Source: Monomorium pharaonis
Taxonomy: Eukaryota; Arthropoda; Insecta; Hymenoptera; Formicidae
DNA: 64,000 bases
NCBI RefSeq assembly: GCF_013373865.1
Contig: NC_050470.1
Span: 16,805,244 to 16,869,243, forward strand
Direction: 5' to 3'
In this document: piece by piece, positions 21,484 to 32,616 of the stretch
How positions within the stretch are numbered: the stretch's first letter is position 1
How the letters are laid out: each line of letters opens with the position of its first letter
The notes under the pieces: generated by a model
What the model was told of the DNA's origin: nothing
What the model saw: the letters and a program-made list of their open reading frames with translations, nothing else
Database searches by the model: none
Translations under genes and position numbers: made by a program

Positions 21484-23082
21484 ATATGTGTGTATATGTG
21501 TGTCTGTGTGTGTATTATTTGTAAATTTTATTTATCTCTCTCTCCTTTTTTTCTTTGTGTAAGTAATGCTTTTCTTCTTTTTTTCCTTATGTTATACATA
21601 GTTCTAATAATTTAAATAATTACTCGTAATAAATATAGTATACGAGTAATAACGAATAATTACTAGAACTATAACCAGGGTTCTCTATAATGCATTACTT
21701 TTTGTAATGCATTACGGTTTCATTAAAAAATACTTTTTTAATAACTAATGCGAAGATCCTTAATTACGCATTACTTTTTTAATAAGTAATGCGATTTTTT
21801 CATTACGCATTACTTTTGAAATAAGTAATGCGATTTTTTCATTACGCATTACTTTTGAAATAAGTAATGCGATTTTTTTCATTACGCATTACTTTTTTAA
21901 TAAGTAATGCGATTTTTTTCATTACGCATTACTTTTGAAATAAGTAATGCGATTTTTTCATTACGCATTACTTTTGAAATAAGTAATGCGATTTTTTTCA
22001 TTACGCATTACTTTTTTAATAAGTAATGCGATTTTTTTCATTACGCATTACTTTTGAAATAAGTAATGCGATTTTTTTCATTACGCATTACTTTTGAAAT
22101 AAGTAATGCGATTTTTTTCATTACGCATTACTTTTGAAATAAGTAATGCGATTTTTTTTATTACGCATTACTTTTGAAATAATTAATGCGATTGTTCCTA
22201 TTACGCATTATTTTTTAAATAATCAATTCGGTATTAAAATATTTTGCAGTCCGAGTTCAATTAGATTGAATTATAATTAACAATAATGCTAACCGTAAAA
22301 AACAACATTTTCGAATATTTTTCATACATTTATTTAATATGAAATAATGAGCGTGCACTTGACTTAAATTGAATCAAAAATAAAATGTAACATAAAATTC
22401 AAATTATGTGGTCACAAATTGACAGGGTTCTAAATAATGCATACTTTGTATATATGCTTGAAGTAATAAAGATTAATTAAAGTAATGCATTACTATTTCA
22501 TTAAAAAATATTTTTTCAATAACTAATGCGAAGATCCTTAATTACGCATTACTTTCTTAATAATTAATGCGATTTTTTTCATTACGCATTACTTTTAAAA
22601 TAAGTAATGCGATTTTTTTCATTACGCATTACTTTTTTAATAAGTAATACGATTTTTTTCATTACGCATTACTTTTTTAATAAGTAATGCGATTTTTTTT
22701 ATTACGCATTACTTTTTTAATAAGTAATGCGATTTTTTTCATTACGCATTACTTTTTTAATAAGTAATGTGATTTTTTTTATTACGCATTACTTTTTTAA
22801 TAAGTAATGCAATATTTTTCATTACGCATTACTTTTGAAATAAGTAATGCGATTTTTTTTATTACGCATTACTTTTTTAATAATTATTGAGTAAAGAAAT
22901 AATTATTTATTAAAAAAATAATAAGTAATGCATTATTTTTTAATTTGCATTTTCATTACCCTGTGTATAACATAAGGAAAAAAAGAAGGAAAGCATTATT
23001 TATATAAAGAAAAAAAGAGAGAAAGAGATAAAAAATGCACACACACACACACACAACACACACACGCGCGCGCGCGCGCGTA
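21484..23082. mobile_element. Foldback element with two dyad-repeat arrays
   Basis: Outer inverted arms of about 110-120 bp: left 21484-21607 with GT-rich sequence, a CTCTCTCTCC tract and CCTTATGTTATACA; right 22958-23082 with the inverse and a CA/CG tract. Inside are two related modules. Each starts AGGGTTCT with ATAATGCAT and holds an array of about 39-bp units (21690-22230 and 22450-22900). Each unit contains CGCATTACTT followed by AAGTAATGCG, so each can form its own hairpin. There are roughly 11 and 10 units, with T-run length variation between them. Confidence 0.8.
23037..23080. repeat. CA/CG compound microsatellite
   Basis: (CA)n then (CG)n at the outer edge of the preceding foldback element. 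Confidence 0.9.
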
Positions 23083-23560
23083 CAGAAACTAAATAAAAAC
23101 TTGCTCGCTATTAACCTCGCGCATGTCACATCATTAATCCCGAACTGTCACATTATCGCCGTGAAACTCGCCGCGGACTCGTCTGCTAACGTCAAAGTAT
23201 ATTCGACTATGAACGCGCACTTCTCGTCGGATCTACGAGACTTTTCTTATAAGAAATTATTAACCGTACGATTTACAGATATATCACTTAATATTTATTC
23301 TTTACTCTCACAAAATGATCATATCACAAATGACAGCGATTTATCATCATATCAATATGCAGTATATACTTTGTAAGAAACTGTCACAGGTAAGTCTTAG
23401 AAGAGCCCTCTCGTGTTGAATTCGTGTACTCGACAAAGACCGACGACGTATCTTAAATGAAAAATTTACATTTTGGACTTTGCGTCGCTATATCTCCGCT
23501 CGTAGAGCACGCAGAAAAAAAATGAAAACATTTTCTTTTATAAATCAAACCCAAGCTTTC
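23083..23560. other. Unassigned, moderately GC-rich stretch
   Basis: An open frame (23035-23376) begins in the microsatellite and continues about 95 codons through non-repetitive sequence, ending just before a donor-like CAG|GTAAGT at 23387-23395. I recognise no domain. It could be a remnant exon or chance. Confidence 0.25.
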
Positions 23561-23589
23561 GATTGAACCTAGTTAGAACTCGATAGGTT

Positions 23590-23720
23590 AAATCGTTATT
23601 GAGATCTGATAATCTCAGGTACTCGCAAGTCGCGTACTCGCGTAAATGTATGGTGGTCTCGCGCTGCGCGTTCACTTGGCGCGAGACACTACCGTGTCTC
23701 TTGATAATTATGCAAATAGT
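23590..23720. repeat. Dispersed repeat shared with 51780-51905
   Basis: GATAATCTCAGGTACTCGCA with GTCGCGTACTCG and the following CGCG-rich block match 51793-51900 in the same orientation with moderate divergence. Unclassified. Confidence 0.65.
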
Positions 23721-24470
23721 TATTGCAGTTTATATTTTATACTTCTCTTTTAATATTATATATTTTGTTATATTGCATTTGCCGTTTTAAATATTAAAAA
23801 AATATTTTGCTTTATATTAATTTATATTCGCATTTGTAACAATGAAAATGTACGTACGCACATACGTATATATATGCTACTTTTGTTATATATATGCATT
23901 TATACTTAATATCATGTAATACGTTGAGTATTGTGTAATTAAGGTTTTTATGTTCTAATATAAAAATATACGCAGGAGAGGCAGTTATTGAATGTGACGC
24001 GACTAAAGAAATAACGCAACTTCTAGCGCGGCGCCTATAGCACGAGATAATCATCTTGTTTTGCCAATAATTGAGAATGATGGAATCCATATATTATTAT
24101 ATTTGGATGGATTTAACTTTTAATGCTTTTTAATTTTTGCCCTTACAAAATTTCCAAAATTTTGAAAAAAGGGGTGGAGGTGGGGTAAATTAAAAAGTTT
24201 GAAATTTTGGGAAAATCTAAATATACTATTGTAAAGAAAATAAAATACCATAAAACTTTTGTATAAATCATTTTTTCATAAACCTTATATTTTCAAAGAT
24301 ATTCGCCAAAAACAAAAAAACCTGTTATTTTCAAGGGGTGGTTTCAACTCCTAAACGTCGAGATACGCCGCTAAAAAAAAATATGGGTGTAATATTTTTT
24401 TATGTTCTACAACATATTCAAAGCTCATTGAAATCGGTGAGGGACATTTTTGTCCGTTCCCTTGTAAGTA
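23721..24470. other. AT-rich, no recognised feature
   Basis: Low-complexity A/T sequence with GGGGTGGAGGTGGGG near 24172; no gene seen. Confidence 0.35.
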
Positions 24471-24473
24471 TAT

Positions 24474-25505
24474 TTTTATGTTTTGTGGAGTTACACACAA
24501 AAATACGATCTATGACATATATCCAAATAAATCATCTAAAAAACAAAATAACAAATTATATAAAACCAAAGGGTGTACGCAATTAAAAAGAAAGCAATTA
24601 TAGTAATACTTACAGTCATGTGCGTCATGAAAAATACAGATATAAAATAAAAAATTCTGATAAAAGTGTTATAGTATGTGCGTTACTTTCGTAACAAGAT
24701 GTTGAGCCGAATAACAAACAAAGGGAAAGTGAAAAATAATCACAAGTAGAGGAGTGACCAAAAACAAAATCATCAAGTATACTAAAATAAATACGTCATA
24801 AACTAAGTAGTTTTGATTACTCTGTCATAAATACTACTCACTTTTCACTGTCAGTTTGTAGATTAATGGTATGATAATATTTTATAATAAAAAATGTGTG
24901 TTTCAGGTATCTCACGTTTCCTTGCCACTACTTCTTTATATAGTATTTTTGCTTGTGACCATTTGAAATCATGTCCGTAAGTGCTCCTATGTTGACTAAT
25001 CACCGAATGATTATTAAGTTGTTTTATAATATCACGTTGGTATTCTTTTATGCGCGTTCCTACATGTTGCTTAGTCTAACCAATATACACTGCATCACAT
25101 TAATTACAATCGATTTTATATACAAGTTGCGTTTGTTTTGAATGTTGTAATTTATCTTTGCCTCTTTTTATTAATTTAAATTAAATTTCTTGGGAGTAAT
25201 ATGTACAACTCTAAATTTTAGATCACCAAGTATATGACTAATGTTGTCACTTAACCCTTTGATGAAAGGGATAGTAATAAAATCTTTTAACTGCGGTTTT
25301 AACCATACTTTCTTGGTGTGAATGCTTAAGTTCATTAACACGAGAACGAGTGTGTTTATCTATAAAGTAAATAGGGTAATAATTATTAATTAATATTACA
25401 CTCTTTAGTTTTATATAATTCGTTATCTTGTCTTTTAGATGATTTATTTGAACATATGTCATAGATCGTATTTTTGTGTATAATGTAACGTATGTACGTA
25501 TCACA
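24474..25505 (-). mobile_element. Penelope-like retroelement relic (RT tail and GIY-YIG)
   Basis: On the minus strand, 25505 down to about 24885 reads as the end of a Penelope-like protein. A segment ITPKKFNL precedes KQTQLVYKIDC, CDAVYIG, HVGTRIKEYQRD and GHDFKWSQAKIL. This is the GIY-YIG endonuclease pattern with its cysteine pair. Two stops fall inside it, one of them right after VYIG. A segment near the start (KIRSMTYVQINHLK at 25400-25500, minus) is repeated in inverted orientation on plus at 24474-24586. That matches the inverted pseudo-LTR arrangements known for Penelope elements, or a local inverted duplication. Confidence 0.6.
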
Positions 25506-25599
25506 TTTGAAAAAGACCTATAATCGAAACGTAGTGCCTTAAATCTGGCCAGTTAGGTCAAAATTAAATTTATTTTGGAATCTTTTTAATTGACAGTTT

Positions 25600-25745
25600 T
25601 TAATTTTTCTAGTAGATACAAAAAAATTTAGTGAATAAAAAAATAGATCATTATTTTTACATTATCACAAAAATTAAGAAAAATCGACACTTTAAGGTCG
25701 TCATCTTACCCCTCCTCCCCTTTTCTCCTATATAAAACAAGATAC
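25600..25745. repeat. Repeat related to 39650-39790 (inverted)
   Basis: Reverse complement of GATGACGACCTTAA, TCGATTTTTCTTAATTT and the preceding AGGGGG-rich end found at 39.65 kb. An end of the element described there. Confidence 0.6.
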
Positions 25746-26124
25746 AAGAGATAAATACTAATTGTCGAATCCGATCTATTACTGGTTATGTACTGAGATT
25801 ACGTTCTTCTTTGACATCTCTATTAATATAATGATAAGTAATCATACAAGCGATATAATATCGAAAAATATTATCGCTACGTGAGAATTAGCAGGTACGA
25901 TGACATATCGATTCTGTTATTTCGTTCACATGGCTTTTCCATTCAAACGATATTATCAGCTTTTTATAATTTACAACGCATAAAATGTTATCAACGCTTA
26001 CGCATTCTTTTCTACAAATTCCGATATGCTTTTTTTCTTCTTTTTTTCTTCTTTTTTTTCTTATTCATAATATTTTTTATACAATTTTAAGGAATTACCT
26101 AATACAATATAATGATTTATCTAC
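25746..26124. other. AT-rich, no recognised feature
   Basis: T-rich run with TTTTTTCTTC words near 26030-26075; no gene seen. Confidence 0.35.
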
Positions 26125-26125
26125 T

Positions 26126-26533
26126 ATACGGAGTGTCCCAAAACATGTGGCTCAATGCTCGTAAAAAAGTAGGAGAGAGTCAAGATGAACATAAAAGTCC
26201 AATATTGTCTTTGGTTAAGTCTTAGGTTAGGTCTTAGGTTAGGTCCACCAATAATCGAGGTATTAATTTTTCAAATTATGCGAATGAGAGCGCGCCGAGG
26301 GAAGTGCTCGATCCGCTTGAGCCATAACATGGAAGAAAAAATCTATCGTATATGTATGATAAGCTTTTATTAATTTACTGTTCACAATTACGATAGAAAG
26401 TAATTAGATTATTTGCAGATTCCATATGTTAATATCTCGATTATTGGTGGACCTAACCCAAAACAATATTGAACTTTTATATTCATTTCGATCCCTTCTA
26501 AGCGTTGACCCACATGTTTTGGGACACCCTGTA
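26126..26533. mobile_element. MITE with GGGTGTCCC termini, copy 1
   Basis: Ends TACGGAGTGTCCCAAAACAT and, inverted, TACAGGGTGTCCCAAAACAT lie between TA dinucleotides, as for Tc1/mariner-type insertions. Subterminal parts are also palindromic (CCACCAATAATCGAGGTATT with its inverse). A second copy in opposite orientation is at 47748-48163. It is non-coding. Confidence 0.75.
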
Positions 26534-26879
26534 TATAAATTAACTTACACAAACAAATTTATATTATATGTATATGTAATAACATATACATATATATTAT
26601 AAGGAGTTTGCATATAAATATATCATTATCATAGTATCAATATGAACAAAGAAATATCCATAATAGTAAAACAAAAGTAACAATATTGTCAAATTGTCTT
26701 AAAACTTAAAAAAAGAGGGAGACTTATAAGGGTAAAAAATAACCTATATGGGTAACCGACTGAATTTTATTTATATGAAAAAGTGAATATACATCATACT
26801 TTTACAATTAATATCTCGAAAAATGCTCATTATGAAAACCGAAGATGTTTCATGTAATTTTGCATATAAGCATGCAATT
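26534..26879. other. AT-rich, no recognised feature
   Basis: ATATATGTATATG low-complexity sequence near 26565-26600. Confidence 0.35.
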
Positions 26880-27185
26880 CCCAGTAAACACTGATCCGTA
26901 ACATTTACGTGATCATTATGGAACAATGTTTCACTATTCTCGTAATAGTTACGTCATTTTCCGGTTATAATTTGGTCAAAATGTCAGCATATTTTGATTT
27001 TATTTCGCGCAACAAAATAAGAAAAAAAGAGGAACATACACATAATGGTTTCGTATAAAATAACGTTACTTTTACGTATAAGATGACGTCACATTTACGT
27101 ATAAAATAACGTTACTTTTACGTATAAGATGACGTCACTTTTACGTATAACTTAACGTAAAATGCACGTATAAAATTACGTACCA
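26880..27185. repeat. CCCAG-ended repeat with ACGT-rich tandem units
   Basis: Begins CCCAGTAAACACTGATCCG. From about 27055 it contains two copies of a 46-bp unit including AACGTTACTTTTACGTATAA and GATGACGTCAC. The interior vocabulary is shared with 36950-37409, which ends in the inverse terminus GTTCACTGGG. Confidence 0.55.
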
Positions 27186-27220
27186 GAGAGATTCTTCTTG
27201 TAACTATATTATGTCGTTTT

Positions 27221-27428
27221 TACTGCATCCAATAAAATAGTCTAGCTGGTATAAAATTTATTGAAATCAATAAAATTTTATTTGAACCAGTTAAAATCTA
27301 TTTGTATATAAGCCTAAAGTTTTAATCGGTTGATATGTAAATAGATTTTACCTAGTTCAAGTAGAATTTTATTGATTTCAATAGATTGCATATATACTAA
27401 CTACAAAACTATTTTACTAAATGCAGTA
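27221..27428. mobile_element. MITE with inverted termini of about 85 bp
   Basis: TACTGCATCCAATAAAATAG and TTATTGAAATCAATAAAATT on the left pair with their diverged inverses on the right, ending ATGCAGTA. It is AT-rich and non-coding. Confidence 0.65.
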
Positions 27429-27915
27429 TGTAAACTAAAAGATAATAATTACAAGAGGTTATAATCAAAATTTCCGCATAATTGTAAATTATTTATTATT
27501 TAACAAATTATTATTTTTATTTTTATTTAATAAAATGATATTTCTTCTTATGCTTAGTATATAATTAATAAGTTATAATAGTAACAGAGTTAAATCGTCT
27601 TTTCAGAAATAAAATGGCGCGAGAAAGAAATATCATTTTGTTAAATAAAAATAAATATAATGTTTTATATACTAGTATACATATATATAAATAAATATTA
27701 AATTTAATGAAATGAAAGTTCTTTAAACTCTTTATTTTGTTAAAATGATGAACATATATAATATTAATCATATAATATATATTTTAAATATATATAATCG
27801 TGAAATTCTCGCAACTATAAATCACATAAGAATCACATTGACAGTTATTTTATAAATAATAAAAAAAATAAATTCGTAAAATAACGTAAAAAAATGTAAA
27901 CTATAAAACAAAAAC
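27429..27915. other. AT-rich, no recognised feature
   Basis: A short inverted pair around GAAAGAAATATCATTTTG; otherwise nothing assignable. Probably the 3' flank of the DUF4806-type gene. Confidence 0.35.
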
Positions 27916-29620
27916 TTAAATGTTAGCTTGCTCCATTTCCCTAGCCCTTTTTTGATCACGTGCGAGTCTCTGTCCACCCTGAAACCATTCTTTGGTTACA
28001 TCTTCGAATTCTTTCAAAGTGAATATATGATTAGTTGAAATTGTTTCTAAAACATACATTACGACAATATAATTTTAAAAAGAAACTTTTGAAAATGGAT
28101 ATGTCCAAGTAACATATATTTTACCTTGTATGGCCCTTATAATTGTTTTTTGGCCACTGATATTAAAGTGATCACGTAAGCCTTTCCACGACGATTGTTT
28201 AACTACTTCATTGCTAAAAACTTTTCGGTATATTCTAATCAAATTTTCTTTCCTACAGCTTCCGCCTATACGAACTAGACAATACAGCTAGACAAACATA
28301 ATGAGATTATAACATTAATTGCAATATATATAATAAATTAAATAAAAACCACATTTAACTTACAAATTTGTTATATTCTTTCACATTTTCTACTAAATTA
28401 TTTTCAAAAGCCTTGACATCATCAATTGTTTTAAGTGGAAGAGAACGCTCTATATTTGTCACATCCAATGCAGGGACATCTGGAGTCTTCTTCATTTTTT
28501 TTTCTACAGCTAATAACACAGTTTTATTCTCTTTAACTGTTTGTGAATTAGAGAAGTTATCACTTCGTATATTCTATTAAAATGCTCTAAAAAATTAATA
28601 ATATTAAGAAATCAATACAACAAAAATAGAAATTACAGAATAAAGAAAAATATATAATACCTTCCATGCTATTTGACATTGATGTCATTTTCGTATGTAA
28701 ATCCTGTACACCTACAAAACTATAGAAGGACTAAAATAATCTTAAAATACTTGCTAAGAAAAACTTCAAATCTTATTTAAAAATATGTATTATATAAAGA
28801 TAATACGTATAAATAATAACGTCGATTAAATTAGAAAACTTCCTAACTCTATTTTTGGACAAAATTGAGATATTAAGTGCATATTAATGTACATAATATG
28901 TATAATAATATGCACATAATATTTCTATTTTATCCAAAAATGGAGTTAGGAGGTTTTCTAATTTAGCCGATAATAAATATAGCAAAAAACCGTTACTTTT
29001 ATTAGATACTATTGATCCGTCAATGACCTGAATGACTTCTTCAATGGATTCAAGTGGCTTGAAAGTACTTGGTTTAGTAACAGGCATGTTAGTCATTGTA
29101 AGAGTCGGTGGGTTTGGCAAAATCGATCTTGACTCAGAATTAGAAAATTCGGAATAATCGGAATTAGAATTAGACGGAGTTTTTTCCCGTTGGGATTTGC
29201 TGGATATTCGCACATTTCTCTTTCTTTTATGTTGAATATTGTTATCATCGTATGATGAATAATTTGTAGATTTTGCTCTAGCCTGTTCTAACGTATCTTG
29301 GTTGGGAGAAAATCATAATTTTCAAATTATTTTTCAACAATATTAATAACTTATAAAGACTATAGATTAATAATAAAATATAGGTTACCATTATATCCAT
29401 GAAATTCGATAGAATATAGAGCCCACTTTGGGTCATCATCATCAGGTAAAGTTTGTTTTAATATTAACGTATTTATATTTTTGACCGATGGCCACCAGCA
29501 TTTTGTTGCATTTGATCGAAGCCATGAACTCGGTACCTCAGACACGATTTCTTCTTCATCATCGCCATCTTGAGTAAACGTTACTACTGCATATGGTTTT
29601 GTCATTGTTGATTTTTTCAT
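27916..29620 (-). CDS. DUF4806-type protein, six exons, apparently intact
   Basis: A minus-strand gene I assembled from open segments joined by GT/AG sites in matching phase. Exons: 29620-29389, 29296-28991, 28711-28661, 28536-28364, 28287-28125 and 28046-27916 (stop 27918-27916). The total is 1056 bases, 351 codons plus stop. The N-terminal part carries VVTFT, EVPSSWL and a WWP motif. The middle is serine-rich and basic (KRKRN). About residues 215-315 resemble DUF4806: LPLKTIDDVKAFENNL, then LVRIGG and SSWKGLRDHF. The C-terminus is charged. Such genes are common in insects and often travel with transposons; their function is unknown. The best donor is GTAAGT after exon 4; the weakest is GTTTTT after exon 2. 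It lies just downstream of a decayed transposase on the same strand. Confidence 0.72.
28821..28972. repeat. Hairpin repeat inside an intron
   Basis: AATTAGAAAACTTCCTAACTC at 28829 onward pairs with GAGTTAGGAGGTTTTCTAAT at 28942-28962. The outer bases GTCGATTAAAT also partly pair. It sits wholly inside intron 2 of the DUF4806-type gene, so it does not break the frame. Confidence 0.7.
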
Positions 29621-29689
29621 CTGTAAAAGTAATAAATAACAACTTTTGTTAAATAATATTAATTTTTTACATTTCTATATATGCTACAT

Positions 29690-31742
29690 CTATATCAGTA
29701 CTCGCCATAAAGACGTATCTTGATGGAGTAAAGATAATATTACTGCTTCTTCTTTGCCTAAAGGCAATTTTACACATTTTGTTTTAATATCAGCCAATGA
29801 AACAATAACCGATTCGTATTGTAATTCACTGATTTGTTTAATTCCAATGCTTAAAGAATCGCATGGACTTTTAAAAAATGACTTGACATTCAAATATTTT
29901 TTACCCTGAACGAAAAATCTGTTTATTTTTTTAATAAATTGTTGTAAGCACAATTGTTGTACCATCAAGCAAAGAGCAACAATTATCAGCAGATCGTGTA
30001 CTAATATAGAAGTCCTTGCATTGAATTGATTTTATTACCTTTTCACAATTAGCATTTGAAGTATTACTAAACTGTAAAATTGGATAATTCTTTTCTTTGC
30101 GCGACAAGTTCAAATTATCTTCTTCCATACAACGACGAATTAACTGTTCTAAAGGTTGACTCGCAGATTTAATTTTTTTTTTAATTTTTTGCATGTAATT
30201 TTCGTACTTAAATGCGCTGAACTCATCTAATAGCCCCCATAAGTTTACATAGTCACATAAATGAATTAAATTATGCACGTTATATATGAGACATGCTGAT
30301 TTCCATATAATATACCATAATTTTCCACAAAATACAACAATAAACTGCGTGCATAAGCAAGCAGTTGTATGCAATATTCTTTTGAACATAAAATTCGAAT
30401 GGCTACACTGAGGCTTAAGAAATAAATGTACTCATCACGAGATAATTTGTTATAAAATATTACGGGTCCGGTGTACAACAACAATTGCCTAAATTCGGTA
30501 CCTTTAAATCGATCAACCTGATCGAGTGATCTTGATTTCCTACAAAATTCCTTCGGTAGAAAAGCCGAAAATGACAGCAACAAATTTGAAATGTAATCTA
30601 ATACAGTTTGCACAAAACGTACGTTCATTTTACCCTTTATCCAAAACTGCAACAATTTTTTCATTACTCCTAATAACACAAGGTGCATGTAGTCCAAAGG
30701 AAATTGTGTGACCATTCCAATATTTAATTTTTCAAGACTTGAAGTGAATTTATGATGCTCTTCCTGTTGTTTGAATTTAAAAGATTCATCTGATCTTAAT
30801 GTTGCATGAATTTTTTGAAATGTGACTCGATGTTTTATGTAATCTCCCTTTTAAATGCAGTTACCACATCCAAAATGGGCATTATGCCCCACAATTCCTT
30901 TGATAAAAGATCTTGCAGGAGTATCGCAGATAAATGTATTTACTTTTACAGTTATTTTTTTATTAAATTCTATAATGTCTGATTTCAAAATTTCAATACA
31001 ATTATTTATAAAATATTGCATAAAATCATTACCGCATTTTGGCTTTTTATTACCGTGGTATACACCAACTATAAATGGTTCGGTAAAAATCTGCCACAAT
31101 ACTAGCCAAAATGGGCCAAAATTGACTGCCGGATGACTTTGTTAACGGAAGACCATCTACGTTCACGTTAATCTTTATTTGTGATGGACAAGAATCTCAT
31201 AAATAATGCTTACGAACAGACTTTTTTAAACTTTCACGTAAACCTGCATGATAATGCCCTGGTTCCATTTGAAAAATATCCACCTGTTTAGGAGTTCAAA
31301 GCAAAGTTCTAGCATCAACTGGTAGGTCATGGCCGTATTTCACGAGAATTTTCAATAAACCACTTAAAGCAAAATGGCTCAAAGAATTCTCAATGGCCCA
31401 TTTTCGAATCTCGTCTAAAATATCAGTTTTACAAAAAAAATCTTTATCAGAATTGCTTGACGAAAAATTATTTTCATTGGCACTAACTCTCGAACATATA
31501 GAAATTAAATCATCATTTACATTGAAATCGTCAATGTCAACTTCCCTTACATCACTTTGCTGCTGAGGTAATTGCTCGATGTTGTCTGGTACATTAGTTT
31601 GACGTACAATATCATTTTCAACTCTTAGAGAATTTATATTATTAGGCTGATTACGAATATTATTGAGTTCTGTTAAAAAATTACGTCGCTGTTGCCTTGA
31701 TGTTAAATAAGGAATATCTAGTTTTAGTTTCGTTCTAGGCAT
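29690..31742 (-). pseudogene. EnSpm/CACTA-like (animal type) transposase relic
   Basis: Read on minus from ATG 31742. The leading frame to 31296 ends with LPVDARTLL then TGA where the family continues with TP. Next come a segment with VDGLPLTKSS and SQFWPIL, a frame change near 31100, FICDTPARSF with a CGNC pair, a TAA, and DYMHLVLLGVMKKLL. Then follow KGTEFRQLLLYTGPVI, a frame change near 30290, VHNLIHL, LDEFSAFKYENY, PLEQLIRR, and a third frame change near 29940. The domain order matches the animal transposases that Repbase groups with EnSpm. At least two stops and three frameshifts make it inactive. It lies head-to-tail with the DUF4806-type gene. Confidence 0.7.
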
Positions 31743-32616
31743 ATTTAAATTTAATATATAGTAGGAAATAGTAAATATGTTATAGACTGATATTAAAATT
31801 ACGTGTTCCCAATTAATTGCTCTCAATGACAAAGTAATCCATCTTAATATAAAATGTTTCAAAATATCTGCAAATAACATTTAAAAAAATGATGCAGATA
31901 AATTGAATTAAAATGATGAAAATTAATATTAATACATTAAGCATTATAATTGAGCAAATGTTTAAGTGATTTCGACTTTCTCGAGACCAATTTTTGGAAA
32001 AATTTTCTTTCAGTAAAAATAAAAAATAATTTGGTCAAATCTTAAATTCTTAGATTAATAATTCTTTGTATTTATTATGTATCGTCACACATTAAGCCAG
32101 ATATACTTGTAACCATAAATCTAAAAAAAAGTAACAATAAATACCATAAATCTAATAAAAACATAAACAATCGCACTTACCATATACGATAGTAAACAAG
32201 CCAGCGGAGAAGAGATCACAATTCGTAACACTTCAATGAACAAAATGTTGAAAATTGGGCTAATATAATCTGAATCGATCAGAAATGGGAATGATTCAAT
32301 TCACCACACTAGATAGATAAGAATACGAAAAGTGCAGAATGATTCGCGGATCAGACGCTTCGCCTGTTACGTTAATTCATTGCCGGTCAGACCATGGACA
32401 TAGGAATATAGGGACGGAATATAACATTATAGGGCAGAAGCCATTGAGAGGAAACTGACTGTGCCTACTTTTGATTGGTTATTATTTGGCGCAAGCGCAG
32501 CGTTAAAAATATGAATGTAACACAACGTGACATTTAAAAAATAAATAAAAGATAAATAGGTTAATTACGTTGTGTCAGGGTTTTACATTATAACAAATAC
32601 TTTTTGTAAGTGAAAA

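Noticed and set aside
21690..22900. CRISPR-like regular repeats
   Set aside because: Units are adjacent with no unique spacers, the repeat includes its own dyad, and the setting is a eukaryotic nuclear genome.
23035..23376. 113-codon gene starting in the microsatellite
   Set aside because: The start lies in a CA repeat and there is no recognised domain; a donor-like site follows, but that alone does not make a gene.
26214..26246. Telomeric TTAGG repeats
   Set aside because: Only a few TTAGGT words separated by CT, repeated in the second copy of the same MITE; part of the element rather than a telomere.
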